Source of the DNA: Nitricoxidireducens sp046726235
GTDB taxonomy: Bacteria > Pseudomonadota > Gammaproteobacteria > Burkholderiales > Rhodocyclaceae
Direction of reading: 5' to 3'
NCBI GenBank assembly: GCA_046726235.1
Contig: JBKPAD010000010.1
Coordinates: 186,001-250,000, forward strand
Length of the DNA stretch: 64,000 nucleotides
The position numbers and the translations under genes were made by a program. How positions within the stretch are numbered: position 1 is the first letter of the stretch; each line of letters starts with the position of its first letter. This document shows, in pieces, positions 42,667-55,807 of the stretch. The notes under the pieces were generated by a model. That model saw nothing but the letters and a program-made list of their open reading frames with translations, was not told where the DNA came from and searched no databases.

Positions 42667-43319
42667 CGCGCGTCTCCCTTCTTCGGCTCGTCCTCGATCA
42701 TGCGATGCGCGCCGGCGACCATGTCGACGGTCTCGGCGGAAACCATGTGCGCCTTGATCGCCTCGGCCAGTTCCTCCTCGGCGGTCTTGTCCTGCGGCTT
42801 CTCGCCGGGATCGGGCCCCAGGCCCTTGAGGAAGGTGATGCGCTTGAGCAGTTCCGAGACGCCCTGGATCGTCAGCAGCACGAAGCCCAGCGGTATCAGC
42901 AGCTTCGCCGGCCAGACGACGAGGCCGCCGGCGTTCGACGACACCTCGCCGGAATTGAACGAACTGAGGAAGAAGGGCCAGGAGAACCACAGCAGCAGGG
43001 CGCACATCGGCAGCAGGAAGAACAGCGTGCCGAAGATGTCGATCTTGACCTGGGTGCGGCGCGAGAAGCGGCCGTAGATCACGTCGATGCGCACGTGTTC
43101 CTGGCGCAGCAGCGTGTAGCCCGAGCAGAGCAGGAACACGGCGCCGAACATGTACCACTGCATTTCCAGAAACGCGTTCGAACTGATGTCGAACGCCTTG
43201 CGCACGATGGCGTTGATGGCGCTGACCAGCACCGCGAACAGCACCAGCCACGGCACGACCGTGCCGAGCTTTTCAGTCAGCCCATCGATGCCGCGGGCCA
43301 AGCCGACTAAACCTTTCAT
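42663..43319 (-). CDS. dctQ: TRAP transporter small permease
   Basis: A 218-residue membrane protein with four hydrophobic segments. LEMQWYMFGAVFLLCSGYTLLRQEHVRIDVIYGRF is the conserved DctQ core. A hydrophilic C-terminal extension with DPGEKPQDKTAEEELAEAIKAH follows. Start 43319 has AGGAG 7 bp upstream. It begins 89 bp after the D-lactate dehydrogenase gene on the same strand, so uptake and oxidation genes probably form one operon. Confidence 0.9.
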   Translation of the reverse strand: MKGLVGLARGIDGLTEKLGTVVPWLVLFAVLVSAINAIVRKAFDISSNAFLEMQWYMFGAVFLLCSGYTLLRQEHVRIDVIYGRFSRRTQVKIDIFGTLFFLLPMCALLLWFSWPFFLSSFNSGEVSSNAGGLVVWPAKLLIPLGFVLLTIQGVSELLKRITFLKGLGPDPGEKPQDKTAEEELAEAIKAHMVSAETVDMVAGAHRMIEDEPKKGDAR

Positions 43320-43408
43320 GACTTCTCCTCCATTGTTCGCCCTTCGTTGGCGAGGGCGCTCGTGTTCGTCGCGCCGGTTCGTGCGCGACCTCCAGTGATC
43401 GTGGGCGT

Positions 43409-46173
<2,765 letters not shown>

Positions 46174-46177
<4 letters not shown>

Positions 46178-47607
46178 CGGCGGCCGCTCCCGCGCTCGGC
46201 GAGTAGGTCGCGCAGGCGCTTCGGCGCCGGCTTCAGCGGCGTGCGGCTCTTGGTCCAGGCGCCCTGGTTCGACGGCGTCAGCGCGCCGAAGCGGCTCATC
46301 AGCCAGGAGCCGAGGCGGTAGATCGCCGGGTGCGCGTACATGAGCGTCCACGCGCGCCAGACGGCGGAGAGCAGCGGCTTGCGCGCCTGCCCGGCGCCGC
46401 GCAGGCGGCTCGCCTTGTCGCTCTGCCCCTCGCTGCGCAGGCGGATCAGGATGTCGGTGATGGGAATCTTCACCGGGCAGACTTCGACGCAGGCGCCGCA
46501 GAGCGTCGATGCGGTGGCCAGCGCGTGCGTGTCGCCGAGGCCCAGCAGGTGCGGCGACAGGATCGCGCCGATCGGGCCGGGGTAGGTGGTGCCGTAGGCG
46601 TGGCCGCCGATGCGCGCGTAGACGGGGCAGTGGTTCATGCAGGCGCCGCAGCGGATGCATTGCAGGGTCTGCCGCAGCTGCACGTCGGCGTAGGCCTGCG
46701 TGCGGCCGTTGTCGAGCAGGATCAGGTGCACTTCGTCGGGACCGTCGAGCTCGTCCGGCTTGCGCGGGCCGCTGATGAAGTTCTGGTAGGTCTCGACCGC
46801 TTGGCCGGTGGCCGAGCGCGGCAGCAGCGTGTTCAGCACGGCGACGTGCTCGAGCTTCGCCACCACCTTCTCGATGCCGGTGATGGCGACATGCACCTTG
46901 GGCACGGTGGTGCACATGCGGCCGTTGCCTTCGTTCTCGACCAGGAACAGCGTGCCGGTCTCGGCGACGGCGAAGTTGACGCCCGAGAGCCCGATGTCCG
47001 CGGCGGCGAACTTCTTGCGCAGCACTTCGCGGCCTATGCGGATCAGCTCGTCGACGTTCTCCGTGTAGGCGACGCCGGGCACTTTCTCGGCGAAGAGTTC
47101 GGCGATCTGCTGCTTGGTCTTGTGGATCGCGGGCATGATGATGTGCGACGGCGCCTCGCCGGCGAGCTGGACGATGTACTCGCCCATGTCGGTCTCGAGC
47201 GCCTCGATGCCGGCGGCTTCGAGCGCGTGGTTGAGGCCGATCTCCTCGCTGACCATCGACTTGCCCTTGACCATGAGCTGCGCGTCGTTGCGGCGCGCGA
47301 TGTCGAGCACGATGGCGTTGGCGTCGGCGGGCGTCTCGGCCCAGTGCACGTGGATGCCGTTGGCGGTGAGTTTCGCTTCGAGGCGTTCGAGAAGTTGCGG
47401 CAGGTTCGCCAGCGCGTGGCGGCGGATCGCAGCGCCGAGATCGCGCAGCTCCGCCAGTTCGCCGGCGTCCGGAAACTGTGCGCGGCGCTTGGCCTGGAGG
47501 AAGTCCATGGCGCCGCGGAAGCTCTTGCGCAAATCGACGTCGTCGACGGCGGCGCGGCTGCGCGCGGCGAAGCCGGCGGCCGGGTGGAAGTTGATCGGCT
47601 GGCTCAC
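46174..47607 (-). CDS. lutB: L-lactate utilization iron-sulfur protein LutB (LldF)
   Basis: A 477-residue protein of the three-subunit L-lactate oxidase system. The N-terminal half is the LUD domain (VKGKSMVSEEIGLNHALEAAGIEALETDMGEYIVQL, GVNFAVAETGTLFLVENEGN). Two Fe-S motifs are CIRCGACMNHCPVY and CGACVEVCPVKIP. A hydrophobic stretch (LLSAVWRAWTLMYAHPAIYRLG) near the C-terminus fits membrane association. GTG start 47607 overlaps the lutC stop (GTGA). Confidence 0.94.
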
Positions 47608-48344
47608 GATGCGGCCTCCGCGTGACGAAGCAGCACGACCAGCTCGCGCGGGCCATGGGCGCCGTAGGCCAGCGTCTGCTGGATGTCGGCGGTCTTGGAG
47701 GGGCCGGAGATCACCAGCGCATTGGTCGGCATGCCGTCGGCCCAGCGTTCGGCGCGCATGGCGGCGACGAGGTCGGCGTGGATCGCGGCGGCGTCGAGCA
47801 GCACGAAATGCACCGGCGGCACCAGCGACATCAGGCGCGGCTCGTGCGCGTCGGGCCACAGGATCAGGCTGCCGGTGGCGGCGACGGCGCTCTTCGCGGC
47901 CGTGAAGCCGGCGTCGATGCCGTCGAAGAATTCGGGCTTCCAGCCGGCGGCGGGGTGGTCGTAGGGAACCAGGTGCGGCGCTTGCGACGCGCAGGCCGCA
48001 AGCCGGCCGCCGTGCATCGTGTGCGGCGCGAACAGCAGGTTGCGCAGGCCCTTCGCGGCAGCGATGCCGAGCAGCTGCTCCGGCCAGTTGCGCTCGTCGC
48101 AGTCGTGGACTTCGGCGTGCGCGGCTTCGATGTTGGCGCGGAAGCGCGCGATGCGCCTGGCGGCCGGTTCGTCGTCGACGCGCCAGCCGGAGAGGTCGGG
48201 CAACGGCGCGGTGACGCCGGCGGGCGCAAGCCGCAGGCGGGCGAGGATGGCGTCGCGGGCGTTGCCTCCGGCCGGCCTTTCGGCCTTAACGCGCACTTCG
48301 TGCGCATTAGCCTTCGCCGAAACTTCGCTGTCGCTCGTTTTCAT
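47604..48344 (-). CDS. lutC: L-lactate utilization protein LutC (LldG)
   Basis: A 246-residue LUD-domain protein. The core has TAAKSAVAATGSLILWP, SLVPPVHFVLLDAAAI, and ALVISGPSKTADIQQTLAYGAHGPRELVVLL, the conserved C-terminus. Homologues usually begin near ARDAILARLRLA; here about 37 residues precede it, and they are encoded by a REP-like palindrome (48278-48322). ATG 48344 with GGGAG upstream overlaps the lutA stop by 4 bp, so the extension is translated if that start is right. Confidence 0.93.
   Translation of the reverse strand: MKTSDSEVSAKANAHEVRVKAERPAGGNARDAILARLRLAPAGVTAPLPDLSGWRVDDEPAARRIARFRANIEAAHAEVHDCDERNWPEQLLGIAAAKGLRNLLFAPHTMHGGRLAACASQAPHLVPYDHPAAGWKPEFFDGIDAGFTAAKSAVAATGSLILWPDAHEPRLMSLVPPVHFVLLDAAAIHADLVAAMRAERWADGMPTNALVISGPSKTADIQQTLAYGAHGPRELVVLLRHAEAAS
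48278..48322. repeat. REP-like palindrome inside the lutC 5' coding region
   Basis: Outer arms TTTCGG (48278-48283) and CCGAAA (48317-48322); inner hairpin GCGCA-CTTCG-TGCGC at 48291-48305; right flank ATTAGCCTTCGCCGAAA. The same right flank (ATAAGCCTTCGCCGAAA) beside a different hairpin stem occurs at 53601-53617. Confidence 0.65.
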
Positions 48345-49144
48345 CTGGCGCTCCCGCCCGTACGGCGCCACAGGAAGCTGGCGATATGCTCGCCCGGCAG
48401 GCTCGGTTCGCTGCGCCCGGCATCGCGGTCAAGACGTTCGGCGCGGCCGAGGATGTTGAACAGGCATCCGCAGTCGGCGCTGACGACGCGCTGCGCGCCG
48501 CTCGCCTTGAGGCTGGCGACCTTGTCGCCGGCGATCGCCGCGGAGATGTCGGCGTGGCGTACGGCGAAGGTGCCGCCGAAGCCGCAGCACTCCTCGGCGC
48601 GCTCCTGCTGTGCGACCGAGACGGCGGCGAGGCCGCCGAGCAGCGTGGCGCTGGTCTCATGCACACCCATCTCGCGGCGCGCGTGGCAGGAGGTGTGCAG
48701 CGCGATCGTGCAGGGCTCGCCGGCATCGGCGCGCGCGAAGCCGACCACATGGACGAGGAACTCGGTGAGCTCGAAGACACGCTCGGCGAGCTCGACGGCC
48801 TTGGGTTCCAGCACCGGGTCGCCGGCGAACAGCTTCGGGTAGTGGTGGCGCATCATCGCCGCGCAGGAGCCCGAGGGCACCACGACCGGCCAGGGCTGCG
48901 TGAAGAGTTCGATCTGGCGGCGCGCGACGGCGCGCGCTTCGTCGAGGTAGCCGCTGGTGTAGGCCGGCTGGCCGCAGCAGGTCTGCTCTTCGGGAAAGTG
49001 GATGGCGATGCCTTCGCGCTCGATCAGGCGGATGGCGTCGAGGCCGGCCTCGGGGGCGAACTGGTCGACCAGGCAGGTGGCGAAGAAATACGCGTCGGCA
49101 GGCTTCGCCGGATAGCGCCGCGTCGATTGGGCGTCGGACCCCAT
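48341..49144 (-). CDS. lutA: L-lactate utilization protein LutA (LldE)
   Basis: A 267-residue CCG-domain protein, the first gene of the lactate operon. Motifs: FFATCLVDQFAPEAGLDAIRLIE, TCCGQPAYTSGY, LHTSCHARREMG, ECCGFGGTFAVRHADIS, and ADCGCLFNI. The paired CCG motifs bind a heterodisulfide-reductase-like iron-sulfur centre. AGGAGAGTGGAGC precedes ATG 49144. Expression is expected from the promoter at 49208-49237 under the LldR-type operator. Confidence 0.94.
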   Translation of the reverse strand: MGSDAQSTRRYPAKPADAYFFATCLVDQFAPEAGLDAIRLIEREGIAIHFPEEQTCCGQPAYTSGYLDEARAVARRQIELFTQPWPVVVPSGSCAAMMRHHYPKLFAGDPVLEPKAVELAERVFELTEFLVHVVGFARADAGEPCTIALHTSCHARREMGVHETSATLLGGLAAVSVAQQERAEECCGFGGTFAVRHADISAAIAGDKVASLKASGAQRVVSADCGCLFNILGRAERLDRDAGRSEPSLPGEHIASFLWRRTGGSAR

Positions 49145-49183
49145 GCTCCACTCTCCTCGTAGTTATATTTGACGAGAGGTAAA

Positions 49184-49196
49184 GTGGTATTACCAA
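49184..49196. promoter_or_regulatory. LldR/PdhR-type operator, lut side
   Basis: GTGGTATTACCAA, the GGT-N3-ACC palindrome of FadR-subfamily GntR regulators such as PdhR and LldR. It is centred about 10 bp downstream of the predicted lut transcription start, a repressing position. Confidence 0.75.
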
Positions 49197-49207
49197 TCGC
49201 GGAGCGG

Positions 49208-49237
49208 ACTATAGGGCCATAAAACGGACTTTGTCAA
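49208..49237 (-). promoter_or_regulatory. Promoter of the lut operon
   Basis: On the minus strand: -35 TTGACA (49237-49232), 18-bp spacer, -10 TATAGT (49213-49208). Followed directly by the operator at 49184-49196. Confidence 0.75.
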
Positions 49238-49248
49238 CGGTTCTCGTG

Positions 49249-49277
49249 TTGACGAGGTCGACACTGGTCAATATCAT
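49249..49277 (+). promoter_or_regulatory. Promoter of the GntR-family regulator
   Basis: -35 TTGACG (49249-49254), 17-bp spacer, -10 TATCAT (49272-49277). The second operator lies over the expected transcription start, so the regulator probably represses itself. Confidence 0.75.
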
Positions 49278-49281
49278 CGAA

Positions 49282-49294
49282 GTGGTCATACCAA
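49282..49294. promoter_or_regulatory. LldR/PdhR-type operator, regulator side
   Basis: GTGGTCATACCAA, with the same half-sites as the operator at 49184-49196 and only the 3-bp centre different. Confidence 0.75.
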
Positions 49295-49307
49295 AAGAAG
49301 AAAACCC

Positions 49308-50066
49308 ATGCCGCAACGCCGTCCTGCCGCACGCATCGCCGACACCGTCGCCACCGAGCTCGAATCACGCATCCTCGAAGGCTCGCTGAAGCCCGGCGAC
49401 CGCCTGCCCGCCGAGCGCGATCTCGCCGTCGAACTGGGCGTCTCGCGCCCGTCGCTGCGCGAGGCGATCCAGAAGCTGGTTTCCAAGGGCTTGCTGACGA
49501 CACGCCACGGCGGCGGCACCACCGTCACCGATCGTCTCGAGGCGCCTTTCGTCGACCCGTGGCAGGACATGCTCGACGGCCACCCGACGCTGCAGAGCGA
49601 CCTGCTCGAATTCCGCCACATGCTCGAGGCGCAGGCCGCGGCCCTCGCCGCGGAGCGGGCCACCGACGCCGACATCGAGCGTCTCGATGCCGCCGTCGCG
49701 GCGCTCGACGAGGTGTATGCGAGCAACGACCTCGCGGCCTGCATCGACACCGACGTCGCTTTCCACCAGGCGATCGCCGAGGCCGCCCACAATGTCCTGA
49801 TCGGCCACCTGACGGCGAGCCTGCTGCGCGTGATCCACGGCCACATCTCGCGCAACCTCGAACACCTGCATGCGCGCCCGCCGCGCTGGGAAAAGCTCCA
49901 GTCGCAGCACCACGCGATCTGGCATGCGATCCGCGAACACAAGCCCGAAGCGGCGGCGCGCGCCGCGCGCGATCACATCGAGTTCGTGCGCCAGAGCATG
50001 GCGGATAACGAGAGGGAACAGGAGCGCCGCGACAGCGCCCGCCGGCGGCTGGGCGAAACCGCCTGA
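49308..50066 (+). CDS. GntR-family regulator of the FadR/LldR subfamily
   Basis: A 252-residue repressor or dual regulator. The N-terminal winged helix is PGDRLPAERDLAVELGVSRPSLREAIQKL with the wing LLTTRHGGGTTVTD; the C-terminal FCD ligand domain shows EFRHMLEAQAAALAAERAT, DVAFHQAIAEAAHN and QHHAIWHAIREHKPEAA, whose Asp/His residues form the metal and carboxylate pocket. LldR and PdhR, which sense lactate and pyruvate, are the closest characterised types. It is divergent from lutA with two matching operators between. The ligand is inferred from neighbours. Confidence 0.88.
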   Translation: MPQRRPAARIADTVATELESRILEGSLKPGDRLPAERDLAVELGVSRPSLREAIQKLVSKGLLTTRHGGGTTVTDRLEAPFVDPWQDMLDGHPTLQSDLLEFRHMLEAQAAALAAERATDADIERLDAAVAALDEVYASNDLAACIDTDVAFHQAIAEAAHNVLIGHLTASLLRVIHGHISRNLEHLHARPPRWEKLQSQHHAIWHAIREHKPEAAARAARDHIEFVRQSMADNEREQERRDSARRRLGETA

Positions 50067-50070
50067 CCTG

Positions 50071-50095
50071 GCCGCCGCGTAGCCGCGGCGGCTTT
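50071..50095 (+). terminator. GC-rich hairpin terminator
   Basis: Perfect 9-bp stem GCCGCCGCG / CGCGGCGGC, loop TAGC, followed by TTT. It sits 4 bp after the regulator's stop, between it and the convergent cytochrome gene. Confidence 0.6.
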
Positions 50096-50096
50096 C

Positions 50097-50689
50097 CTAC
50101 CTCTTGCGGCGGCGCTTGCCGGTTTCCGGCGGCAGGCTCGGGTCCTGGCCGTGGAAGAAATGCACGACGGCCGTCAGGTCGGCGTCGTTGAGCCCGCGAT
50201 AGGCGTCGTCCATCATGAACGGGAACTTGCGCGTGCCCTTGCGGAAGGCCAGCGTCTGCGCCAGCAGGTAGTTGAGGTTCTGCGCCGCCATCAGCGGCGC
50301 GTCCTTGTCGGCGGCGCGGCCGTTCTCGAAGTGGCAGTCGGCGCAGCGGTTTTGATAGACCGTCTCGCCGGCCGCGAACAGCGCCGCGTCGGCCTGGCCC
50401 TTGGGGCGCGCCACCGGTTGGGCGGAGTAGTGGGCGGACAGTGCCGCGATCTGGTCGCCGCTCAGTTTCCTGTGCTGGTCGACGGCGGTCGATCGCGAGC
50501 CGTCGGCGAAGGCCCGCAGCGAATCGGCGAGATACACCGGCTTCTGGGCGTCGAGGTGCGGAACGTCTGCTTTCGTCGCCACGCCGTTCATGCCGTGGCA
50601 TTCGGCGCAGCCCTTGAGCAGCTTCTCCGGCACTTCCTGCGCCGCCGCCGGCAGCGCCAGCAGCAGCATGCTCAATGCGAGCGTCGTCC

Positions 50690-50693
<4 letters not shown>
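50097..50693 (-). CDS. Diheme cytochrome c (c4/c553-like)
   Basis: A 198-residue exported protein: signal peptide MRTTLALSMLLLALPAAAQ, then two heme sites, Cys29/Cys32/His33 (CAECH) and Cys117/Cys120/His121 (CADCH). The tandem class-I layout with about 88 residues between hemes is that of cytochrome c4. The C-terminus is strongly basic (GKRRRKR). ATG overlaps the gcvP stop by 4 bp, so it is translated from the end of the glycine-cleavage mRNA, an unexpected association. Likely a periplasmic electron carrier. Confidence 0.9.
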
Positions 50694-53533
<2,840 letters not shown>

Positions 53534-53541
53534 GGATCGTC

Positions 53542-53617
53542 TTTCGGGATCAGCCTTCGGCGGCAACCTTGTGGCTACGGCTAACGTTCGCTGCGCGAAC
53601 ATAAGCCTTCGCCGAAA
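53542..53617. repeat. REP-like palindrome between gcvP and gcvH
   Basis: Outer arms TTTCGG (53542-53547) and CCGAAA (53612-53617). The inner hairpin is GGCTAACGTTCG-CTGCG-CGAACATAAGCC (53579-53607, 10 of 12 pairs). It shares the flank AAGCCTTCGCCGAAA with the palindrome in lutC. It occupies most of the 109-bp gap and may tune the gcvH/gcvP message ratio. Confidence 0.65.
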
Positions 53618-53642
53618 GTTGGATTACTGTGGTCTCGGTATA

Positions 53643-54026
53643 TCAGCTCTCTTGCGCCAACTTTTCGTAAGCCGCGGCGTCGAGCAGCTTGTCGAGGTCG
53701 GCGGCGTTGGCGGGCTTGAGCTTGAACAGCCAGGCGGCGTAGGCGTCGGCGTTGACGCTCTCGGGCGCGTCGACGGCGGCCTGGTTGGCCTCGATCACTT
53801 CGCCGGCGATCGGCGCGTAGATGTCGGAGGCGGCCTTGACCGACTCGACGACCGCGCATTCCTCGCCGGCCTTGACCGTGCGGCCGGCATCCGGCAGTTC
53901 GAGGAAGACGATGTCGCCCAGCGCTTCCTGCGCGTGGTCGGTGATGCCGATGGTCACGGTGCCGTCGGCTTCGAGCCTGGCCCACTCGTGGGAGGCGGTG
54001 TACTTGAGGTTCGCGGGATTGGTCAT
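53643..54026 (-). CDS. gcvH: Glycine cleavage system H protein
   Basis: The 127-residue lipoyl carrier of the glycine cleavage system. The lipoate attaches at Lys64 in VVESVKAASDIYAPIAGEVIE. KYTASHEWARLE at the N-terminus and WLFKLKPAN near the C-terminus are the family ends. CCAGGAGT lies about 9 bp before ATG 54026; 5 bp separate it from gcvT. Confidence 0.96.
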   Translation of the reverse strand: MTNPANLKYTASHEWARLEADGTVTIGITDHAQEALGDIVFLELPDAGRTVKAGEECAVVESVKAASDIYAPIAGEVIEANQAAVDAPESVNADAYAAWLFKLKPANAADLDKLLDAAAYEKLAQES

Positions 54027-54031
54027 TTTCG

Positions 54032-55114
54032 TTACTCCTGGATCAAGGATTTGCCGTGACGGGCGAAAGAGGGTTTGACGACGCGGGCCTTGAGGCGCTT
54101 GTCGCGGACTTCGACTTCGACGGTGTCGCCGATGGCGACGCCGACGGGGATGCGGGCCAGCGCGATCGACTTGTCGAGCGTCGGCGCGAACGAGCCGCTG
54201 GTGGTTTCGCCGTCGCCCTTCGCGGTGACGACCTTCTGGTGGGAGCGCAGCACGCCGCGATCGAGCAGCAGCAGGCCGGCGAACTGGCGCGTCGGCTTGA
54301 GCGCTTCGAGCGCCTTGCGGCCGACGAAGTCGCGGCCGGCGTCCTTCATGTCCACCGTCCAGGCGAGGCCGGATTCGAGCGGATTCTGCGACTCGTCCAT
54401 GTCCTGGCCGTAGAGGTTCATGCCGGCTTCGAGGCGCAGCGTGTCGCGCGCACCGAGCCCGATGGGGGCGATGCCGGCGGCCTTGAGCTTGTCCCAGACT
54501 TCGATGGCGTCGGCGGCCGGCAGCGTGATCTCGAAGCCGTCCTCGCCGGTGTAGCCGGTGCGGGCGACCAGCCAGCCGTCCCACTCCGCGGCCTGGAAGG
54601 GCTGGACCATCACGGTCTGCGCGCGCGCGACCGGGAAGGCGGTCCAGAAGCGCTCGCGCGCCTGCGGCCCCTGCACGGCGATCATCGCCAGCTCGGGGCG
54701 GTCGACGACCGTCACCGCGAAGCCGGCGGCCTGCGCGCGCATCCAGGCGAGGTCCTTGTCGGCCGTGCCGGCATTGACGACGACGCGGTAGCGCTCGGGC
54801 GTGAAGAAATAGACGATCAGGTCGTCGATGACGCCGCCGTCTTCCTTGAGCATGCAGGAGTAGAGGGCCTTGCCCGGCAGCGTCAGCTTGGCGACGTCGT
54901 TGGCGATCAGGCGCCGCAGATAGGCCTGCGCATCCTTGCCGGCGACATCGACGGCGCGCATGTGCGAGACGTCGAACATGCCGGCGTCGCGGCGCACGAC
55001 GTGGTGCTCCTCGATCTGCGAGCCGTAGTTGATCGGCATCTCCCAGCCGGCGAAGTCGACGATCTTCGCGCCGGCTGCGACATGGGCTTCGTAAAGCGGC
55101 GTACGTTTGGCCAT
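54032..55114 (-). CDS. gcvT: Glycine cleavage system T protein (aminomethyltransferase)
   Basis: The 360-residue folate-dependent aminomethyltransferase. TPLYEAHVAAGAKIVDFAGWEMPINYGSQIEEHHVVR at the N-terminus, MFDVSHMRAVDVAG, RTGYTGEDGFEI for folate contact, and LGARDTLRLEAGMNLYGQDMDE are diagnostic. GAGGGGG precedes ATG 55114. First gene of gcvT-gcvH-gcvP-cytochrome, preceded by the glycine riboswitch. Confidence 0.96.
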   Translation of the reverse strand: MAKRTPLYEAHVAAGAKIVDFAGWEMPINYGSQIEEHHVVRRDAGMFDVSHMRAVDVAGKDAQAYLRRLIANDVAKLTLPGKALYSCMLKEDGGVIDDLIVYFFTPERYRVVVNAGTADKDLAWMRAQAAGFAVTVVDRPELAMIAVQGPQARERFWTAFPVARAQTVMVQPFQAAEWDGWLVARTGYTGEDGFEITLPAADAIEVWDKLKAAGIAPIGLGARDTLRLEAGMNLYGQDMDESQNPLESGLAWTVDMKDAGRDFVGRKALEALKPTRQFAGLLLLDRGVLRSHQKVVTAKGDGETTSGSFAPTLDKSIALARIPVGVAIGDTVEVEVRDKRLKARVVKPSFARHGKSLIQE

Positions 55115-55173
55115 TGAACCCCCTCAGACATCATGGACTTGCGCCCGGATGCTCACGCGAATTCGCGTAAACG

Positions 55174-55204
55174 AAAAATGGGCACACCCGTCATAGGCGT
55201 GCCC
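55174..55204 (-). terminator. Riboswitch-controlled intrinsic terminator
   Basis: Minus strand: stem from GGGCACGCC to GGGTGTGCCC around a TATGAC loop (55204-55180), followed by TTTTT (55178-55174). It lies just after the second glycine aptamer and 60 nt before gcvT. Confidence 0.85.
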
Positions 55205-55205
55205 A

Positions 55206-55374
55206 TCTGTCCATGTGACCTGAGAGATTACCGGCCATGCGGCTGCCGGCTGCCCCGTCGGTGGATGGCCGACTGCGCCATCGCTCTCCAGATTTGTCCT
55301 GCGTCGTCGGCCCTTTTGCCTGAGCGGTTCCCGGGCGGTTGCGCCTTCGGCGGTGAATTGAATCACTCTCTCCC
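55206..55374 (-). ncRNA. Tandem glycine riboswitch
   Basis: Reading the minus strand from 55374: aptamer 1 has GGGAGAGAG, CGCCGAAGGCGCAA and CCGCTCAGGCAAAAGG; aptamer 2 has TCTGGAGAGCG, ACCGACGGGGCAG and CTCTCAGGT...GGACAGA. These are the conserved blocks of the two glycine aptamers in the usual order, with the TCTG/CAGA closing stem of the second at 55206. The intrinsic terminator that follows implies glycine turns gcv on by antitermination. Aptamer 2 has a C in place of the common A in CCGAAGGGGC. Confidence 0.93.
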
Positions 55375-55388
55375 GACGATCGGGGCGG

Positions 55389-55417
55389 ATTATGCCCGGA
55401 AGAATCGGTGGCGTCGA
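55389..55417 (-). promoter_or_regulatory. Candidate promoter of the gcv operon
   Basis: Minus strand: -35 TCGACG (55417-55412), 17-bp spacer, -10 CATAAT (55394-55389), placing transcription start just before the riboswitch. Confidence 0.6.
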
Positions 55418-55438
55418 CCTCTTGTGTCGCGCGGCGCA

Positions 55439-55666
55439 CTAACGCAGTTTTTCGGCGTAGCGGTCGCGGATGACGCGGGCGATGAAGCTGCTGAGACCGC
55501 GGCCGGCGCGGGCGAGGCGCTGCATCTCCACGATGTTGTCGGCGCCCGCGCTCGCGTTCGTGTAGAGATAGACGTGCCCCTCATGGAACTCGACCGCGAT
55601 CGAGCCGCGGCCGATCTCGTAGGCGACGACGCCCGAGTTGCCGTTGAGGTTTTTGTAGCGATCCAT
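55439..55666 (-). CDS. KTSC-like small protein
   Basis: A 75-residue protein, MDRYKNLNGNSGVVAYEIG onwards, then SIAVEFHEGHVYLYTNASAG, and a C-terminal SFIARVIRDRYAEKL. The strand order V-x-Y-x-(x)4-L/I-x-V-x-F-x-x-G-x-x-Y-x-Y followed by a helix resembles the KTSC domain, found alone or fused to nucleic-acid proteins. TTG 55681 in frame could be a longer start. Divergent from the hydrolase gene. Confidence 0.65.
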   Translation of the reverse strand: MDRYKNLNGNSGVVAYEIGRGSIAVEFHEGHVYLYTNASAGADNIVEMQRLARAGRGLSSFIARVIRDRYAEKLR

Positions 55667-55807
55667 CGCGCTACAAGGCAAGGGAGATGCCGTTCAGGGA
55701 ATGCGTCGGTGCGACGTTGGAGTTCAAGGGTACGGCCTCGGTAATGATCTGACAGCCCAACATTGCGCAAGGAGTGGCGTGCGTATAGCGCCTGATAAAC
55801 TCACCCG

